A stretch of DNA of 64,000 bases from a virus (IMGVR_UViG_3300043409_002109:86206-150205); one strand, 5' to 3'. Positions 1 to 9,313 are shown, numbered from the stretch's first letter. The notes: generated by a model not told the origin, from the sequence alone. Made by a program: numbers and translations.

Positions 1-1296
1 CTCTAAGCGCTCACGACGCTCTTGTTCCTTGCCATCACGTATAGCTGCTACGTCCTGAGTGATACTCTGATAGCTTATGCCCGTGAAGTCAGACAGTTGC
101 TTCGTTAGAAGCTCTCTCCGTATCGCGCTTGTTTCGGCTGCTATAAGAGGAACCATACTGGAGCATACTTCGTCAGCTGCAGCTTTGTCTGAGATGCGTC
201 CGAGGACCCATTCAAACGCTGGCACCTTTTGAAGATCGGTAAATGGTTTACCAGTCTTCTCATTAGCAATGAGTTCGCTGGGATCTTTGGCCTCTGTGTC
301 TCCAGGAATGACAACAGAGCAGCTTACTCCGGGGGCGAACTTAATTTCATTCATTAGAATGCGCTCAGTGGCCCCTGTGCCGGCTTCGTCCCAGTCTAGG
401 CAGAAGTATGCCTGACGGATTCCAAGCATCTTCAGTAGAGCCAGGTGCTCACCGGTGAAGGCAGTGCCACAGACAGCTGCTACGTTAAAGATCCCGACTC
501 TATGTAGTGCGGCCAAGTCTCCAGGGCCTTCTACAATATAGAGTCCATCTTTTTTCGCGCCAGCCTTAAGAGCAATATCGATACCTAATAGAATCTTCTT
601 CTTTTCATAGATAGCTGATTCATGGGAGTTGATGTATTTCGGGCCGCTGTTTCCCAGATTACGGCTAATGAAACCGACAGGGCGTCCTCTATAGTCTTTG
701 ACTACGAAAGTTAATAGCTCAGAGTCTATGAATTTAGTTGTACTCGTTCGAATCATCATACTACTGATGATATCTGTCTGAGACCAACCTTGCTCTTGTA
801 GTCTTGAGCTTAACTCTCCAGAGTCTATTGAGCCTATAGTAAGACGATCTCTAGACCATCCTCTTTCCTTGCAGTAAGCTGTACCCTCTTCTGAAGCGTG
901 AGCTTCTAAGATGTTGCTAATGTCATTAGCTAGTTTTAAGAGCTTAGCTTTCTCTTTCTCAGCGGGGCTTATAGCGCCCATCTGCACTTCGAGCCCCATC
1001 TGCTCAGCTAATGCGGGGAGTGTTTCTGTTATAAACTCTGGCCCGCTTATAGGCAGGTTCTCGATAACAGAAGCGGCGCGAAAGATATCGAAATCTCCGC
1101 AGCCGCTCCAGCATCTAAAAGTCTGATAACCACTCTTCGGATTATATGAGCAGCTTGGAGTTTTATCTTCATGAGAGATGCAATGAAACTTTGCTTTAAC
1201 ATTACCTGCCTCTGCACCTAAATGTTTTTCTAAATAATTGGTTAACCGTGGGCGTAGCTCCGCCACAAGTTCATTTACGTTACTGATATATGACAT
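1..1296 (-). CDS. dnaG: DnaG-type DNA primase (3' end cut by window edge)
   Basis: Primes lagging-strand synthesis at the phage replication fork. The 432 residues visible show a CHC2-like zinc-binding N-terminus (Cys39-x2-His42 and Cys62-x3-Cys66, preceded by the KFH context typical of DnaG), the catalytic-core N-domain with KYINSHES around residue 220, and a TOPRIM domain with VEGPGD at 255-260 (metal-binding Glu256) and CLDWDEAG at 299-306 (Asp301/Asp303). The final Cys spacing (x3 rather than x2) is unusual. The start ATG at 1296 follows a good SD (AAGGAAAACAC). The helicase-interaction C-terminus lies outside the window. It is the last gene seen in a leftward replication operon that also carries dnaE. 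Family call is firm. Confidence 0.9.
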   Translation of the reverse strand, partial: MSYISNVNELVAELRPRLTNYLEKHLGAEAGNVKAKFHCISHEDKTPSCSYNPKSGYQTFRCWSGCGDFDIFRAASVIENLPISGPEFITETLPALAEQMGLEVQMGAISPAEKEKAKLLKLANDISNILEAHASEEGTAYCKERGWSRDRLTIGSIDSGELSSRLQEQGWSQTDIISSMMIRTSTTKFIDSELLTFVVKDYRGRPVGFISRNLGNSGPKYINSHESAIYEKKKILLGIDIALKAGAKKDGLYIVEGPGDLAALHRVGIFNVAAVCGTAFTGEHLALLKMLGIRQAYFCLDWDEAGTGATERILMNEIKFAPGVSCSVVIPGDTEAKDPSELIANEKTGKPFTDLQKVPAFEWVLGRISDKAAADEVCSSMVPLIAAETSAIRRELLTKQLSDFTGISYQSITQDVAAIRDGKEQERRERLE

Positions 1297-1305
1297 GTGT
1301 TTTCC

Positions 1306-2400
1306 TTACTTTAGATTCATATGATCTAGACTTTCTCTTCGACCTGCTGATGTTATCCGAATAAAGGTAACATTGTCCGGGTGTAAATCTGCTAAAGTGA
1401 CGAGTCCTAGATATGAAATAGCACTCTGGACGCCCTCTCTATATCTCATTATAAGAGTTTCGACAGTCTCTCCATCCCAGTACATATCTTTTGAGCTGGC
1501 CCCTTCGGGGCACCAGCTCGCTTGGCCTTTATAGTCTTTCTGGAACTCGGCGCTAGCCTGACCTCTGTAGACCTTTTTGTAAACCTGAGGCATAGCCTCA
1601 GCCTGTGGACCGCATATAAGAAGGCCTCCTTGATAAGAGTTGTCAACTTCCCATCCTGGAGCTTCAAAGGTCTTTGAGAACTCATGGCCCATCATAATAC
1701 CCTTAGCCCCAGCGGCAAGATACTTTACAGCATCTCCAGAATTTTTAATGCCACCATCGGCAATCACAATAGCTTTTGGATTATGATTGGCTACATTATA
1801 TACAGCTTCAAGCTGTGGAACGCCAATACCAGTTACAATTCTAGTTGTGCAGGCGGCTCCAGAACCTATACCTACTCTAAGGTGAGTAGCTCCACTATCG
1901 AAACAGTGTCTACCTGCGCTAGAGCTAGCTATAGATCCAGACATTATGCTTTTTATGAATGTAAGTTCTTTTCGTAAAAATCTAATAGCATTTAAGCCCA
2001 GAACAGAATGTCCGTGGGCTATGTCTATTGCGACGTTTACGAAGAAGTCTTTTTCATTCGAAACAGGAACTTCTTCTAGCTCTTTTATGAAGTCTTGAAG
2101 ATGCTCAGGAGTCCCCCCGACTGCAAAGAAAGCTTCCGTAGAGTGAAAGTCTCGGAGACATCTTGCTCTTTCTTCCTTCGAGAGGAAGCGGCTTACAACA
2201 GGGATTTCGTTTAGTTCAAGCATTCGCTTTGTAAGCCAATAACCTGTCACTCTATCCATAGGAGCAGAGTAAATAAAAGGATTCAATGTTGCGTCTCGCC
2301 TTGATGCGAGTATCCCCTTCTGGGGTACAAGCAGTACGTCATCGGCTGATAAGAGTGTGTCTTCGTTTCTAAGTAAGCTCTTCATAGTATCTCGTTCCAT
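1306..2400 (-). CDS. guaB: IMP dehydrogenase / GMP reductase-like enzyme without CBS domains
   Basis: TIM-barrel enzyme of the IMPDH/GMPR family, 364 residues. Visible motifs: SADDVLLVP near the N-terminus, the catalytic Cys loop [11 protein letters not shown] with Cys184, the phosphate-binding [10 protein letters not shown] at 214-223, and a C-terminal ITSAGRRES as in IMPDH. The CBS pair normally inserted in bacterial IMPDH is absent, so the length is close to GMP reductase (about 346 aa). DGGIKxSGD and the C-terminus favour IMPDH, which makes XMP for GTP/dGTP supply. The first ATG overlaps the upstream gene by 32 bases. An internal ATG at 2385 (Met6) has a better SD (GGAACGAG) and may be the real start. 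Confidence 0.8.
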   Translation of the reverse strand: MERDTMKSLLRNEDTLLSADDVLLVPQKGILASRRDATLNPFIYSAPMDRVTGYWLTKRMLELNEIPVVSRFLSKEERARCLRDFHSTEAFFAVGGTPEHLQDFIKELEEVPVSNEKDFFVNVAIDIAHGHSVLGLNAIRFLRKELTFIKSIMSGSIASSSAGRHCFDSGATHLRVGIGSGAACTTRIVTGIGVPQLEAVYNVANHNPKAIVIADGGIKNSGDAVKYLAAGAKGIMMGHEFSKTFEAPGWEVDNSYQGGLLICGPQAEAMPQVYKKVYRGQASAEFQKDYKGQASWCPEGASSKDMYWDGETVETLIMRYREGVQSAISYLGLVTLADLHPDNVTFIRITSAGRRESLDHMNLK

Positions 2401-2644
2401 TTATATTTGGTATGTCTTTAGCTCTTATTCCAATGTCGATCCATCCTCCTTCGCGAGGAAGAACTTCCATAACACAGGCTTGATATGGTTTTGAACAGTA
2501 AATATTTTCAGTTTCTAAGAGTAGCTCTGTGTACTCTAGCATGACTGAACATGCTTCTGAAAAACTTAGATAAGGTCCATAGGTCTTCGTTATGGTATTT
2601 ACTTCAGTTGTTGCTTCAACGTAAATTAAGAAAAATGTATCCAT
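2369..2644 (-). CDS. hypothetical protein, 91 aa
   Basis: Not recognised. A small acidic protein with Tyr/Glu-rich central helices; no membrane segment or metal motif. It sits between the Cas4-like nuclease gene and the IMPDH-like gene and overlaps the latter by 32 bases, so the two are likely translationally coupled. Confidence 0.6.
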   Translation of the reverse strand: MDTFFLIYVEATTEVNTITKTYGPYLSFSEACSVMLEYTELLLETENIYCSKPYQACVMEVLPREGGWIDIGIRAKDIPNINGTRYYEELT

Positions 2645-3709
2645 TTAAATCTCGTTTGGTGTTCCGTCTTTGTTGTAGCAAGTGTTTCTATGAGGACACC
2701 ATCCACAGTTGAAATCACCTTTAACAGGCAATTTCAATTCTACTTTAGGCTTTAAGTCCATAGACTCTCTTTCAAGATTTTCTTGCTCTCTCTCTCTTAT
2801 TTTTTCTAATTGCGTTCGATCTGTTTTATTTAAGCTATCGAAAATTTCTGGCGAATCAAAATCTTCTCTTGTGTACTGAAGTTTAAAATCTCTATTCGGG
2901 ATTTCTTGTTTCATAACATAAGAAGCAATCACACTATATTGTTCCAAGATGCTGTTAATAGTAATTAGAGATTTAGTCCATTTAGTTTTAAGAGGACTAA
3001 CTCCTCTGTACCAAATATAGATTAAACCATCTTCATCTTCTTCAGTCCGAACCAAGTACTCTGCGTATTTGCCGCCACCACGATCTCCATAGACTAGTCT
3101 ACTTGGGCCGTAAGCCTCATCATTGGATGCTACCCACCAGTGGTAGAGCGCAATCTGCATAAGGTTCTTGTCTCTTGGAGAGCCAAGTTGTCCTTTTCGA
3201 TGGTCGGCGTCGGTTCCGATAACTTTGTCCGCTCCGTAGGAGTAGACTGATTTCGCCTCTACTATACTCAATTTGTTTGTTTCTATATCTATGATAACAA
3301 TGTCCTCTTTACCAGAGACATTATGGCTTTTAATATAGACAGGTACTTGAGTATAGACGAAGATTCCTGAATTCTTGCACTGTTCAATGAGGTACTCTTC
3401 ATAGAGTTCTCCCATTGCCCATATGAATCTCATATAATTCGAGACAGGAATTTCTTCCTCTTTTAAACGTTCAACTAATTCTTTTGATTTTTCAAATCTG
3501 ATTGGATCATATTTGTAGTTCTCTTTCAGAAGTCTGAAGAAAGCCTGTCTGCGACACTGCCCTACTACCTGTTCTTGACCATTCGTAGAAATAATAGCAG
3601 TGGCCTCCGAGGGCCACTGCGTTGGTTCCTTGCTGTCGCCAGGGCGAGGGCGAGAAATATTATTTAAGATATGATCAAGGACAGCGAAATTACTGTCCTT
3701 GTGTGTCAT
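2645..3709 (-). CDS. Cas4/RecB-like PD-(D/E)XK nuclease with Fe-S cysteines
   Basis: Predicted ssDNA exonuclease of the RecB/AddB/Cas4 group. Nuclease motifs are Asp136 in KEDIVIID, the Glu151-x-Lys153 pair in IVEAKS, and a QIALYHWW helix (motif with Gln185). Four cysteines are placed as in AddB/Cas4 4Fe-4S proteins: Cys52 near the N-terminus (GQCRRQAF) and Cys335, Cys338, Cys344 in a terminal CGWCPHRNTC. Length 354 aa, longer than Cas4, with an alpha-helical linker at 285-315. No Cas1/Cas2 or repeats are nearby, so a role in phage recombination or end processing is more likely than CRISPR adaptation. Confidence 0.8.
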   Translation of the reverse strand: MTHKDSNFAVLDHILNNISRPRPGDSKEPTQWPSEATAIISTNGQEQVVGQCRRQAFFRLLKENYKYDPIRFEKSKELVERLKEEEIPVSNYMRFIWAMGELYEEYLIEQCKNSGIFVYTQVPVYIKSHNVSGKEDIVIIDIETNKLSIVEAKSVYSYGADKVIGTDADHRKGQLGSPRDKNLMQIALYHWWVASNDEAYGPSRLVYGDRGGGKYAEYLVRTEEDEDGLIYIWYRGVSPLKTKWTKSLITINSILEQYSVIASYVMKQEIPNRDFKLQYTREDFDSPEIFDSLNKTDRTQLEKIREREQENLERESMDLKPKVELKLPVKGDFNCGWCPHRNTCYNKDGTPNEI

Positions 3710-3986
3710 CTAAATTTACGCCCTTATTTTCCATCGCACTGCGAATACGGGAAACCTCTTCATCAATTTCTGCGGATCGTCGTTCGGCGAATTCTAAGAA
3801 TTCATTTTCGAGATCTAAGACTATAAGAGGATTCCCCTCGGAATCTCTGGCGGCCTTAATTTTCTCAATTAAGTATTCCATATGAAGACCTAACTGGACT
3901 ACATTCTGTCCCATATAATTCAGGCGCTGATCTAGCTTACCGAATGCTCCGATAAGCTGCTGGTCTGTTAACATTCTTTCTGACAT
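3690..3986 (-). CDS. hypothetical coiled-coil protein, 98 aa
   Basis: Not recognised. Charged, helical throughout, with heptad-like Leu/Ile spacing at residues 15-45 and 55-85. It overlaps the start of the Cas4-like nuclease gene by 20 bases, suggesting coupled translation and perhaps a partner role. Confidence 0.6.
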   Translation of the reverse strand: MSERMLTDQQLIGAFGKLDQRLNYMGQNVVQLGLHMEYLIEKIKAARDSEGNPLIVLDLENEFLEFAERRSAEIDEEVSRIRSAMENKGVNLDDTQGQ

Positions 3987-4022
3987 CTATTCCTCTTTTA
4001 ATTTTAGCCTTTAGCGGCTTGT

Positions 4023-5123
4023 TTATATGACACTTTTCTTTGGCGGCATTACGTAGCCCAAGTACACAGGGCCGCTCTTATTGAAATCACAGTTGCCTTC
4101 TTCATCCTGGTAAACAACAGCATAACCATTAACGGCGCCACCGAAGAACTCCAGCTTTGGACTATGAGCATAAGTCATAAGTCCAGAAAGGCAACCCTGT
4201 TCGATAAGAAGCTGCTGGGCATGAATCCCCTTGTAGAACTTATGTACATGGCCTATTACTACACAGTCAATAGCACCATGCTGATAGCGGCTATTAAAAT
4301 AGTTAGCTACAGTCTGAACTGTAGCTCCCGGCTTTCCGCCACCACGACCATGAGGATGTGCGAAGATTGTTCTGCCTATCCGAAGGTACCAAGACTCCCT
4401 CTGGTCATAGAAGACGTTAGAGAAGTCTTTCCGATCTACTAAGAGTCCTGTTTCATCTAGCATCTCGCCATTGGCAAGTCTAGCTAATAGGTCCGGGCGG
4501 AATATCTGAGAGGCCTCTTGTTCAAAACCTTCTCTGGCAAGAGCTTTCGCTGAGCGTACATCGTGGTTACCTGCTATGAGATAAACCTTAGGGAATAGCT
4601 CGGCGCAAAGATTCACGAATTCAAAAGCTGCCTGGTACTCATGCAGGGCAGCAATTCTCTTGTGCTTCTCAAATGTACTGAACACATGGCCCTCAAAGAT
4701 ATCTCCATTGAGAACACAGATGTCAGCATCTTCATGAGCTTTAACAGCTTCCATTAGATAATCAACACGAGCATAAGGGAAATGAATATCACTTAAGGTG
4801 AGTATCTTTACGCCTGCACTAGTCGGGCGGCCTACGTTATAGTCTTCTGACTCGTCCTCATACTCTTTCTGAATAGCAGCTATCTTTCTAGCCCGCTCTG
4901 TTAGCGGGTTAATCGTTCTGTATTCTTTGAAAGTGACTGGATTTAAGGCTTCACGAGAAATCTTTTTGCGGATAGCCTCTTCTGTTCTTTCACAAGGAAA
5001 GCCAGGGAGGCCCTGATCGTGTCGTCGATTAATCTGCTCTGCGATCTCTCTTTGAGAATTTGTAGGAAGAAGTATTCTTAGGAGATGCTCTTCTTCAGGG
5101 CGCCATTTGAATGTTGTATTCAT
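4023..5123 (-). CDS. metallophosphoesterase with N-terminal DNA-binding-like domain
   Basis: Calcineurin-like phosphoesterase, 366 aa. Metal-ligand motifs are complete: SDIH (Asp112, His114), NGD (Asp141), GNHD at 185-188, an AHPHG segment and GHVH near residue 303. The first 60 residues (WRPEEEHLLRILL, then REIAEQIN and EEAIRKKIS) look like a Myb/SANT or HTH module, seen in phage enzymes that act on nucleic acid. Located between dnaE and the Cas4-like nuclease, so a DNA repair or end-processing role (Mre11/SbcD-like) is a reasonable inference, though no capping domain is recognisable. Confidence 0.75.
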   Translation of the reverse strand: MNTTFKWRPEEEHLLRILLPTNSQREIAEQINRRHDQGLPGFPCERTEEAIRKKISREALNPVTFKEYRTINPLTERARKIAAIQKEYEDESEDYNVGRPTSAGVKILTLSDIHFPYARVDYLMEAVKAHEDADICVLNGDIFEGHVFSTFEKHKRIAALHEYQAAFEFVNLCAELFPKVYLIAGNHDVRSAKALAREGFEQEASQIFRPDLLARLANGEMLDETGLLVDRKDFSNVFYDQRESWYLRIGRTIFAHPHGRGGGKPGATVQTVANYFNSRYQHGAIDCVVIGHVHKFYKGIHAQQLLIEQGCLSGLMTYAHSPKLEFFGGAVNGYAVVYQDEEGNCDFNKSGPVYLGYVMPPKKSVI

Positions 5124-5125
5124 TA

Positions 5126-7321
5126 TTAACCTTTATATATGTCTATAGTATCTGCAAATATTTCAATGATTGGAGCTTCTTGAGAAACTTTACCTGAGAC
5201 TTTTATTAAATCTTTTACCTCTGGTAGTGCTCGGTATTTAATAATTTGAGCATAACTTCTAGGGAATAGAATTATCTTTGCAGTTGCTGTGCCATCGCCT
5301 ATTTCTAGAATAGCCATAGGTTGGCCTTTTTTTGTTTTCATATCTCTTACTTCTATTACCATTCCGCAAACCACTGCGTTAACACCTTCAAAGACGTTAA
5401 CTAAAGCTTCTGCTTCGGAGTAGATCATTCGTGCAGGGTGTCTCCCTAAGAAGCACCCTATGTATTCTTGTTGAATCATCATTTGATGTAAGGTGATAGG
5501 TATTTTACTATGTCTCTCTAGGGTTGGCATAGTAGGAAACTCTTTTTCTTTTAAGCTAACTTTCTTTCGAAGGTTTGAAGTTGTTTCTAAGAACTCTAAC
5601 TCTTCTGCTGTAAGTTCTCTATCCTTCTTTCTTGCCTCTATCTTTTTAAGTTCAGTTCGGCGCGCGATCAAGGGCTCCAGTTCAAGATTCTCTTTTTCTC
5701 TGATTTTAATCTCTGCTTTTCTTTCATAAAATTCTTGGAGTTCTGTTTTGAAATCATAGAGTTTATGCATTTGAGCAAGTAGGTCTTGTCTGAGGTAGCC
5801 CATAGTATCGAAGGCTCCTGCATTCACTAGAGATTCAAAGACTTTGGTATTTATTTTCTGGGTATTTACTCTTTCAATGAAATCGTTAATATCTTTAAAA
5901 GGGAGTTTACCTCTAGCTGATATGATTGCTTGAGAAGCGGTCTTACCGCAAGAACGGATACCGTTCAACCCAAAATATATTTCTCCCTCGGCCACAATAT
6001 GAAAGCCAAGGTAAGATTTCTGTACTGAGGGCGGTGAGATTCTAATTCCTAATTCTCTTGCTTCAATAATATATTCAGGAGCTTTGGCGGCCCAATCTTT
6101 AGGCATCATATCTTCTGATCTTACGCTCATTAAAGAGCAAAAGAATTCAGTAGGATAGTTCGCTTTAAAGTAGGCACAGAGGTAGGAAACGTAACTGTAG
6201 GCTACGGCATGTGATTTGTTAAATAAATATTCTCCGCACCCAAGAATAATTGCCCAGAGATAATCTATCTGATGATCGTTGAGCCCATATCTTTGACAAC
6301 CTTTTTTAAAGGGCTCTGTTATAGTGGCGAGGTATTTGAGATCTTTCTTCCCTATCGCTCTTCTGGCTAAATCGGAATCAACTAGGTCTAGCCCTGCTAT
6401 TTCTACGAACAATAGCATGAGCTGTTCTTGGTAGACCAATACATTCCTTGTGTCTTTCCAAAGGGTTTGAATCGCTTCAGGTATTTCGGGATCAGGATCA
6501 TTGTTTAGATACCTATCTAGGAATCCTGCTGATGATGGCCCAGGCCGAACAAGTGATGTTATATCACTCAGCTCTCCTATACTTTTAGGCTGAGCTTGCA
6601 ATGAGGCGCGTTTGATAGAAGCTGATTCTTCGAACTGGAACACTCCAGTCAAGTGACCATCAGCAAATAATTTATAAGCTTTTGGATCTCCGTCAGGAAC
6701 AGTATAAATATCGTATACCTTATTGTGTCGCTCGCGTATAAGTTTCACACATCTCTTTAGGATATCTAAGTTCTTGATAACCAGGAAGTCGAATTTAATG
6801 AGACCTTGAGCTTCGGTATCTCCCATTTCAAACTGAGTTATTCTTTCATAGTCTTTATTTCTCCAGACAGGAACGTGATTCGCTATAGGAGTATTGTTTA
6901 TCACCATGCCAGCCGCGTGAACCCCATAGTTAGATACCATACCTTCTAACTGGTAACAGAAATCATGCCAATCTTTATATTTGCCGATAGTGAGTTCAGG
7001 TTGCTCTGGGTAATTTTTGTCTGGATTACCTTCTATGATTTCTTTGAATGTGGCTTCTTTCCCGAATAAGGGTGGCGGTATTTTTCCCAGGATTGTTTGC
7101 ATGAGACTATAATGGGTCTCTCTCTCAGCAGGGTTCTCTGGCTCGGTTAGTTTGAAGTAGCGGCGCGTTAAGCTCTTAGTCCCGAATGTTCCTTGAGTAC
7201 CTATGTTAGCTACATTGTCGCGGCCCCACTCTTCTACTATCCATTCTAGGACTTTCTCTCGACCTTCTCCATCAAAGTCCATGTCAATCGTTGTGTTTGG
7301 ATAGATCGTTATTCTATCACT
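5126..7321 (-). CDS. dnaE: DNA polymerase III alpha (DnaE), C-terminal exon
   Basis: Carries the catalytic core downstream of the PHP domain: the active-site motif IDMDFDGEGRE (counterpart of PDxDxDF), GTQGTFGTKS, KFDFLVIKNLDIL with the third catalytic Asp, the SLVRPGPS fingers motif, YQEQLM, and C-terminal helix-hairpin-helix and OB-fold segments. The first in-frame ATG lies inside the active-site motif (7282), so this part cannot be a sensible stand-alone protein. The frame is open upstream to 7321, where it abuts the 3' end of a group I intron. Joined to the piece at 12385-13602 it gives about 1,137 aa, a normal DnaE length. Splicing is inferred; the split itself is directly visible. Confidence 0.88.
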   Translation of the reverse strand, partial: SDRITIYPNTTIDMDFDGEGREKVLEWIVEEWGRDNVANIGTQGTFGTKSLTRRYFKLTEPENPAERETHYSLMQTILGKIPPPLFGKEATFKEIIEGNPDKNYPEQPELTIGKYKDWHDFCYQLEGMVSNYGVHAAGMVINNTPIANHVPVWRNKDYERITQFEMGDTEAQGLIKFDFLVIKNLDILKRCVKLIRERHNKVYDIYTVPDGDPKAYKLFADGHLTGVFQFEESASIKRASLQAQPKSIGELSDITSLVRPGPSSAGFLDRYLNNDPDPEIPEAIQTLWKDTRNVLVYQEQLMLLFVEIAGLDLVDSDLARRAIGKKDLKYLATITEPFKKGCQRYGLNDHQIDYLWAIILGCGEYLFNKSHAVAYSYVSYLCAYFKANYPTEFFCSLMSVRSEDMMPKDWAAKAPEYIIEARELGIRISPPSVQKSYLGFHIVAEGEIYFGLNGIRSCGKTASQAIISARGKLPFKDINDFIERVNTQKINTKVFESLVNAGAFDTMGYLRQDLLAQMHKLYDFKTELQEFYERKAEIKIREKENLELEPLIARRTELKKIEARKKDRELTAEELEFLETTSNLRKKVSLKEKEFPTMPTLERHSKIPITLHQMMIQQEYIGCFLGRHPARMIYSEAEALVNVFEGVNAVVCGMVIEVRDMKTKKGQPMAILEIGDGTATAKIILFPRSYAQIIKYRALPEVKDLIKVSGKVSQEAPIIEIFADTIDIYKG

Positions 7322-7528
7322 CTGTATATTTCTATACAGACCAGACTATATCATCACCCTTTTCAGGGTGTCACACACTTCGACCTCACTTAAGGCCTAC
7401 TCCCGCTCCCGGGATAGTCGTTGAACCTTCAAGAATATTTCTATTCAAGCTCGGCTGCTGATTGCCCAATCCTGAAGATTATTACTCGGTGAGTACTTCA
7501 GGCTCTAAGGGGTTTCCAGCAATTCGTG
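7322..7528 (-). ncRNA. group I intron catalytic core and 3' splice site (IA-like)
   Basis: Reading the minus strand, all four conserved elements occur in order: P (AATTGCTGGAAACCCC, 7524-7509), Q (GCAATCAGCAGCCGAGC, near 7465-7449), R (GTTCAACGACTATCCC, near 7427-7412) and S (GATATAGTCTGG, 7352-7341). P5 forms from CCTGAAG and CTTCAGG. After R comes a GGGAGCGGGAGTAGG region like the P7.1/P7.2 extension of phage T4 group IA introns. A terminal hairpin (7339-7322, CTGTAT/ATACAG) ends in the expected G at the 3' splice site, directly before in-frame dnaE codons. The 5' splice site and guide sequence were not pinned down. Confidence 0.85.
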
Positions 7529-7828
7529 TAATTTTTCGAATATCCTTTTCGGATATAAGGGACTGTGCATATCGCAATCCGGAGGACTTCCGCCAGTACT
7601 CTCTGATCGTTCCTTTTTTAGATCAATAGAATCTGTTAATCCGCTTGTATATAGCAATAAGCTATTGTAAGGATTAGCTTTAAAGAATTTATTTTCTTTA
7701 ATGCATTTAAGGATGAATTCTAGATCACTATCTTTTGCTTTCTCTAACTCGAAAGACAAGAAATCTAAATCTACTTCATCTATTCGCTCTGTATAAAGAC
7801 ACTCTTTAACCTGTTGTCTTAGGTTCAT
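7505..7828 (-). CDS. hypothetical intron-associated ORF, 107 aa
   Basis: Not recognised; no LAGLIDADG, GIY-YIG, HNH or PD-(D/E)XK motif is visible. Residues 1-70 look like a normal acidic helical protein. The last 35 codons run through the 5' part of the intron core, and the stop lies in the P element, so this end is RNA-constrained (an ATCC-GAAA-GGAT hairpin sits inside the coding region). This resembles ORFs that extend into group I intron cores. The start follows a GGAG-like SD. Confidence 0.5.
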   Translation of the reverse strand: MNLRQQVKECLYTERIDEVDLDFLSFELEKAKDSDLEFILKCIKENKFFKANPYNSLLLYTSGLTDSIDLKKERSESTGGSPPDCDMHSPLYPKRIFEKLHELLETP

Positions 7829-7931
7829 TTAATACTCCGTGACCGGGTTGTTAACTTGCAGAAACTGCAAATTTAATTGATAATTCTTTTAGAAGACCGG
7901 GCTTGATGCCCATTACCTTATGGATGAGAAC
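7829..7931. promoter_or_regulatory. divergent intergenic region
   Basis: Separates the minus-strand 107-aa ORF from the plus-strand virion genes. It contains two small hairpins (TTGCAGAAACTGCAA and GGGCTTGATGCCC). Promoters for both directions are expected here, but no convincing -35/-10 pair was seen. Confidence 0.3.
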
Positions 7932-8345
7932 ATGGCTACTTATACTTCTGTTGCAAAAGTGCACCCTAGTTCGGCGCGGGTACTTTCAATTGCTGATGTT
8001 AGCGACGGCGATCGAATTGACTTTATTGAGGCCTTAGGTCGCCCAGCCAGAAAGGTCCAGTTCTACATGACTGATGCCGCTGATGAGGTAGGGTACACTC
8101 TTAACTCATTAAAGAAACTACGCACTGGACGTGAACACGAGATAGTTCTGTCTCAAGCAGAGCGATTCTTTGGAACCTACAACACAGAAGTTGTTGAGGT
8201 ATGGTCAGGGGCAGCCTCCTTTCCGAGCCTTACTAGCACTGGCGCAACTACCTTAGAAACTGCTGATGGTATTTCTATTCACAGTATTCAGATTGATTCC
8301 TTGACTCTTTCTGTTGGAACTACAATTTCAATCGTGGTGTGGTAA
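7932..8345 (+). CDS. probable virion structural protein, 137 aa
   Basis: Not assigned to a family. Beta-rich, Ser/Thr-rich composition with few Cys and an N-terminal ATYTSVAKVHPSS suggests a structural or head/tail decoration protein. The ATG at 7932 is preferred over 7920 because GGATGAGA sits correctly before it. Its stop overlaps the next gene's ATG (TAATG). One of few plus-strand genes, with higher GC than its neighbours, as expected for late virion genes. Confidence 0.6.
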   Translation: MATYTSVAKVHPSSARVLSIADVSDGDRIDFIEALGRPARKVQFYMTDAADEVGYTLNSLKKLRTGREHEIVLSQAERFFGTYNTEVVEVWSGAASFPSLTSTGATTLETADGISIHSIQIDSLTLSVGTTISIVVW

Positions 8346-9301
8346 TGCCAGGGCCTATGTCTTTGAGTACGCTGCTTCGTAGTCAAATATCAACAGTATC
8401 TAATACTGTTGATACGTTAGCTGTTGATGCTGCTGAGATTATTGTAAATGACCCCTATGCTTGGGGGACCGGAGCAGATGGTAATATCTCATTAGATGGT
8501 ATAACTACTGTTACTATTGGTGGGGTAAGTCATGCACCGTCAGGAAGCACTTATACTTTGACTCGGCCTTTGAACGCTAGAGTGCTTACTATTAGCAATG
8601 GTGTAGCTTTAAATTCTTCAGGCTTCTTAGTCCATTGTTGGGAATTAGCAGGTACCGGTACTATAAAAGATCGAGGAGCTAATGCCTCTGGCGGTACAGC
8701 GGGGATGGGTCTTACTGCGAGTGGGACGACTCAAAGAACTTCTGGTAACGGTGGGGCTGGGGTATCTTCACCTGGCGCTGGTCAAGCGGGTTCAGCAATC
8801 ACTAGCGCCCTTGGTGGTGGAGGAATGTCTGGAGGCACCGCAGGTGCTAACCCTGGTGGTGGAGGGGGCTCTCCAACTGTGCCTACTGCAGCTGTAGGGT
8901 TTCCTTCTTCTTCGATCTCTACTTGGGCGTTTCTAAAAGGTGTCAATGGTACTGCTTACGCAGGTGGTTCCGGTGGTGGTTCAGGGGCTATCGCTGTTGG
9001 CGCCTCTGGAACTTCTGGTGGCGGTGGTGGCGGTGGTGGGGTGATAGGTGTATTCGCACGGAAATCAGTAAGTACCATTACGATTAACGTCGGTGGGGGT
9101 AACGGGGGGAATGGGACTTCCAGCAGTGGTCAGGTCGGTGGTGGCGGTGGTGGTGGCGGTGGGTATGTTCTTTGCGTATACAAGGATGGCGCAGCTCCCA
9201 CCATTACTGTGGGTGGCGGTACCGCTGGCTCTGCTGCTGGAGGCGCGAGCGCTGCTTCGAACGGTTCTTCTGGCAGCAGCACTGTAATACAGATGTCTTA
9301 G
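8345..9301 (+). CDS. glycine-rich tail-fibre adhesin-like protein
   Basis: About 318 aa. After a 100-residue beta-rich N-domain the protein becomes extremely Gly-rich with runs of five to nine Gly separated by short hydrophobic strands (VIGVFARKSV, TITINVGG, GYVLCVYKDG). That pattern is like the polyglycine-II bundles of distal tail-fibre adhesins (Gp38-type of T-even relatives), where loops between Gly runs contact the receptor. Start taken at the ATG coupled to the upstream stop (TAATG); the upstream GTG GTA is less likely. A 7-bp inverted repeat ends the gene. Receptor-binding role is inferred from composition only. Confidence 0.65.
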   Translation: MPGPMSLSTLLRSQISTVSNTVDTLAVDAAEIIVNDPYAWGTGADGNISLDGITTVTIGGVSHAPSGSTYTLTRPLNARVLTISNGVALNSSGFLVHCWELAGTGTIKDRGANASGGTAGMGLTASGTTQRTSGNGGAGVSSPGAGQAGSAITSALGGGGMSGGTAGANPGGGGGSPTVPTAAVGFPSSSISTWAFLKGVNGTAYAGGSGGGSGAIAVGASGTSGGGGGGGGVIGVFARKSVSTITINVGGGNGGNGTSSSGQVGGGGGGGGGYVLCVYKDGAAPTITVGGGTAGSAAGGASAASNGSSGSSTVIQMS

Positions 9302-9313
9302 GCTGGCAGCCTA
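9299..9313. terminator. hairpin between convergent genes
   Basis: Inverted repeat TAGGCTG/CAGCCTA between the convergent adhesin and tail genes; a likely bidirectional terminator although it lacks a long T run. Confidence 0.4.

Noticed and set aside
2645-3709. CRISPR-associated Cas4
   Set aside because: No repeat-spacer array, Cas1 or Cas2 in the window; the Fe-S nuclease fits phage recombination genes.
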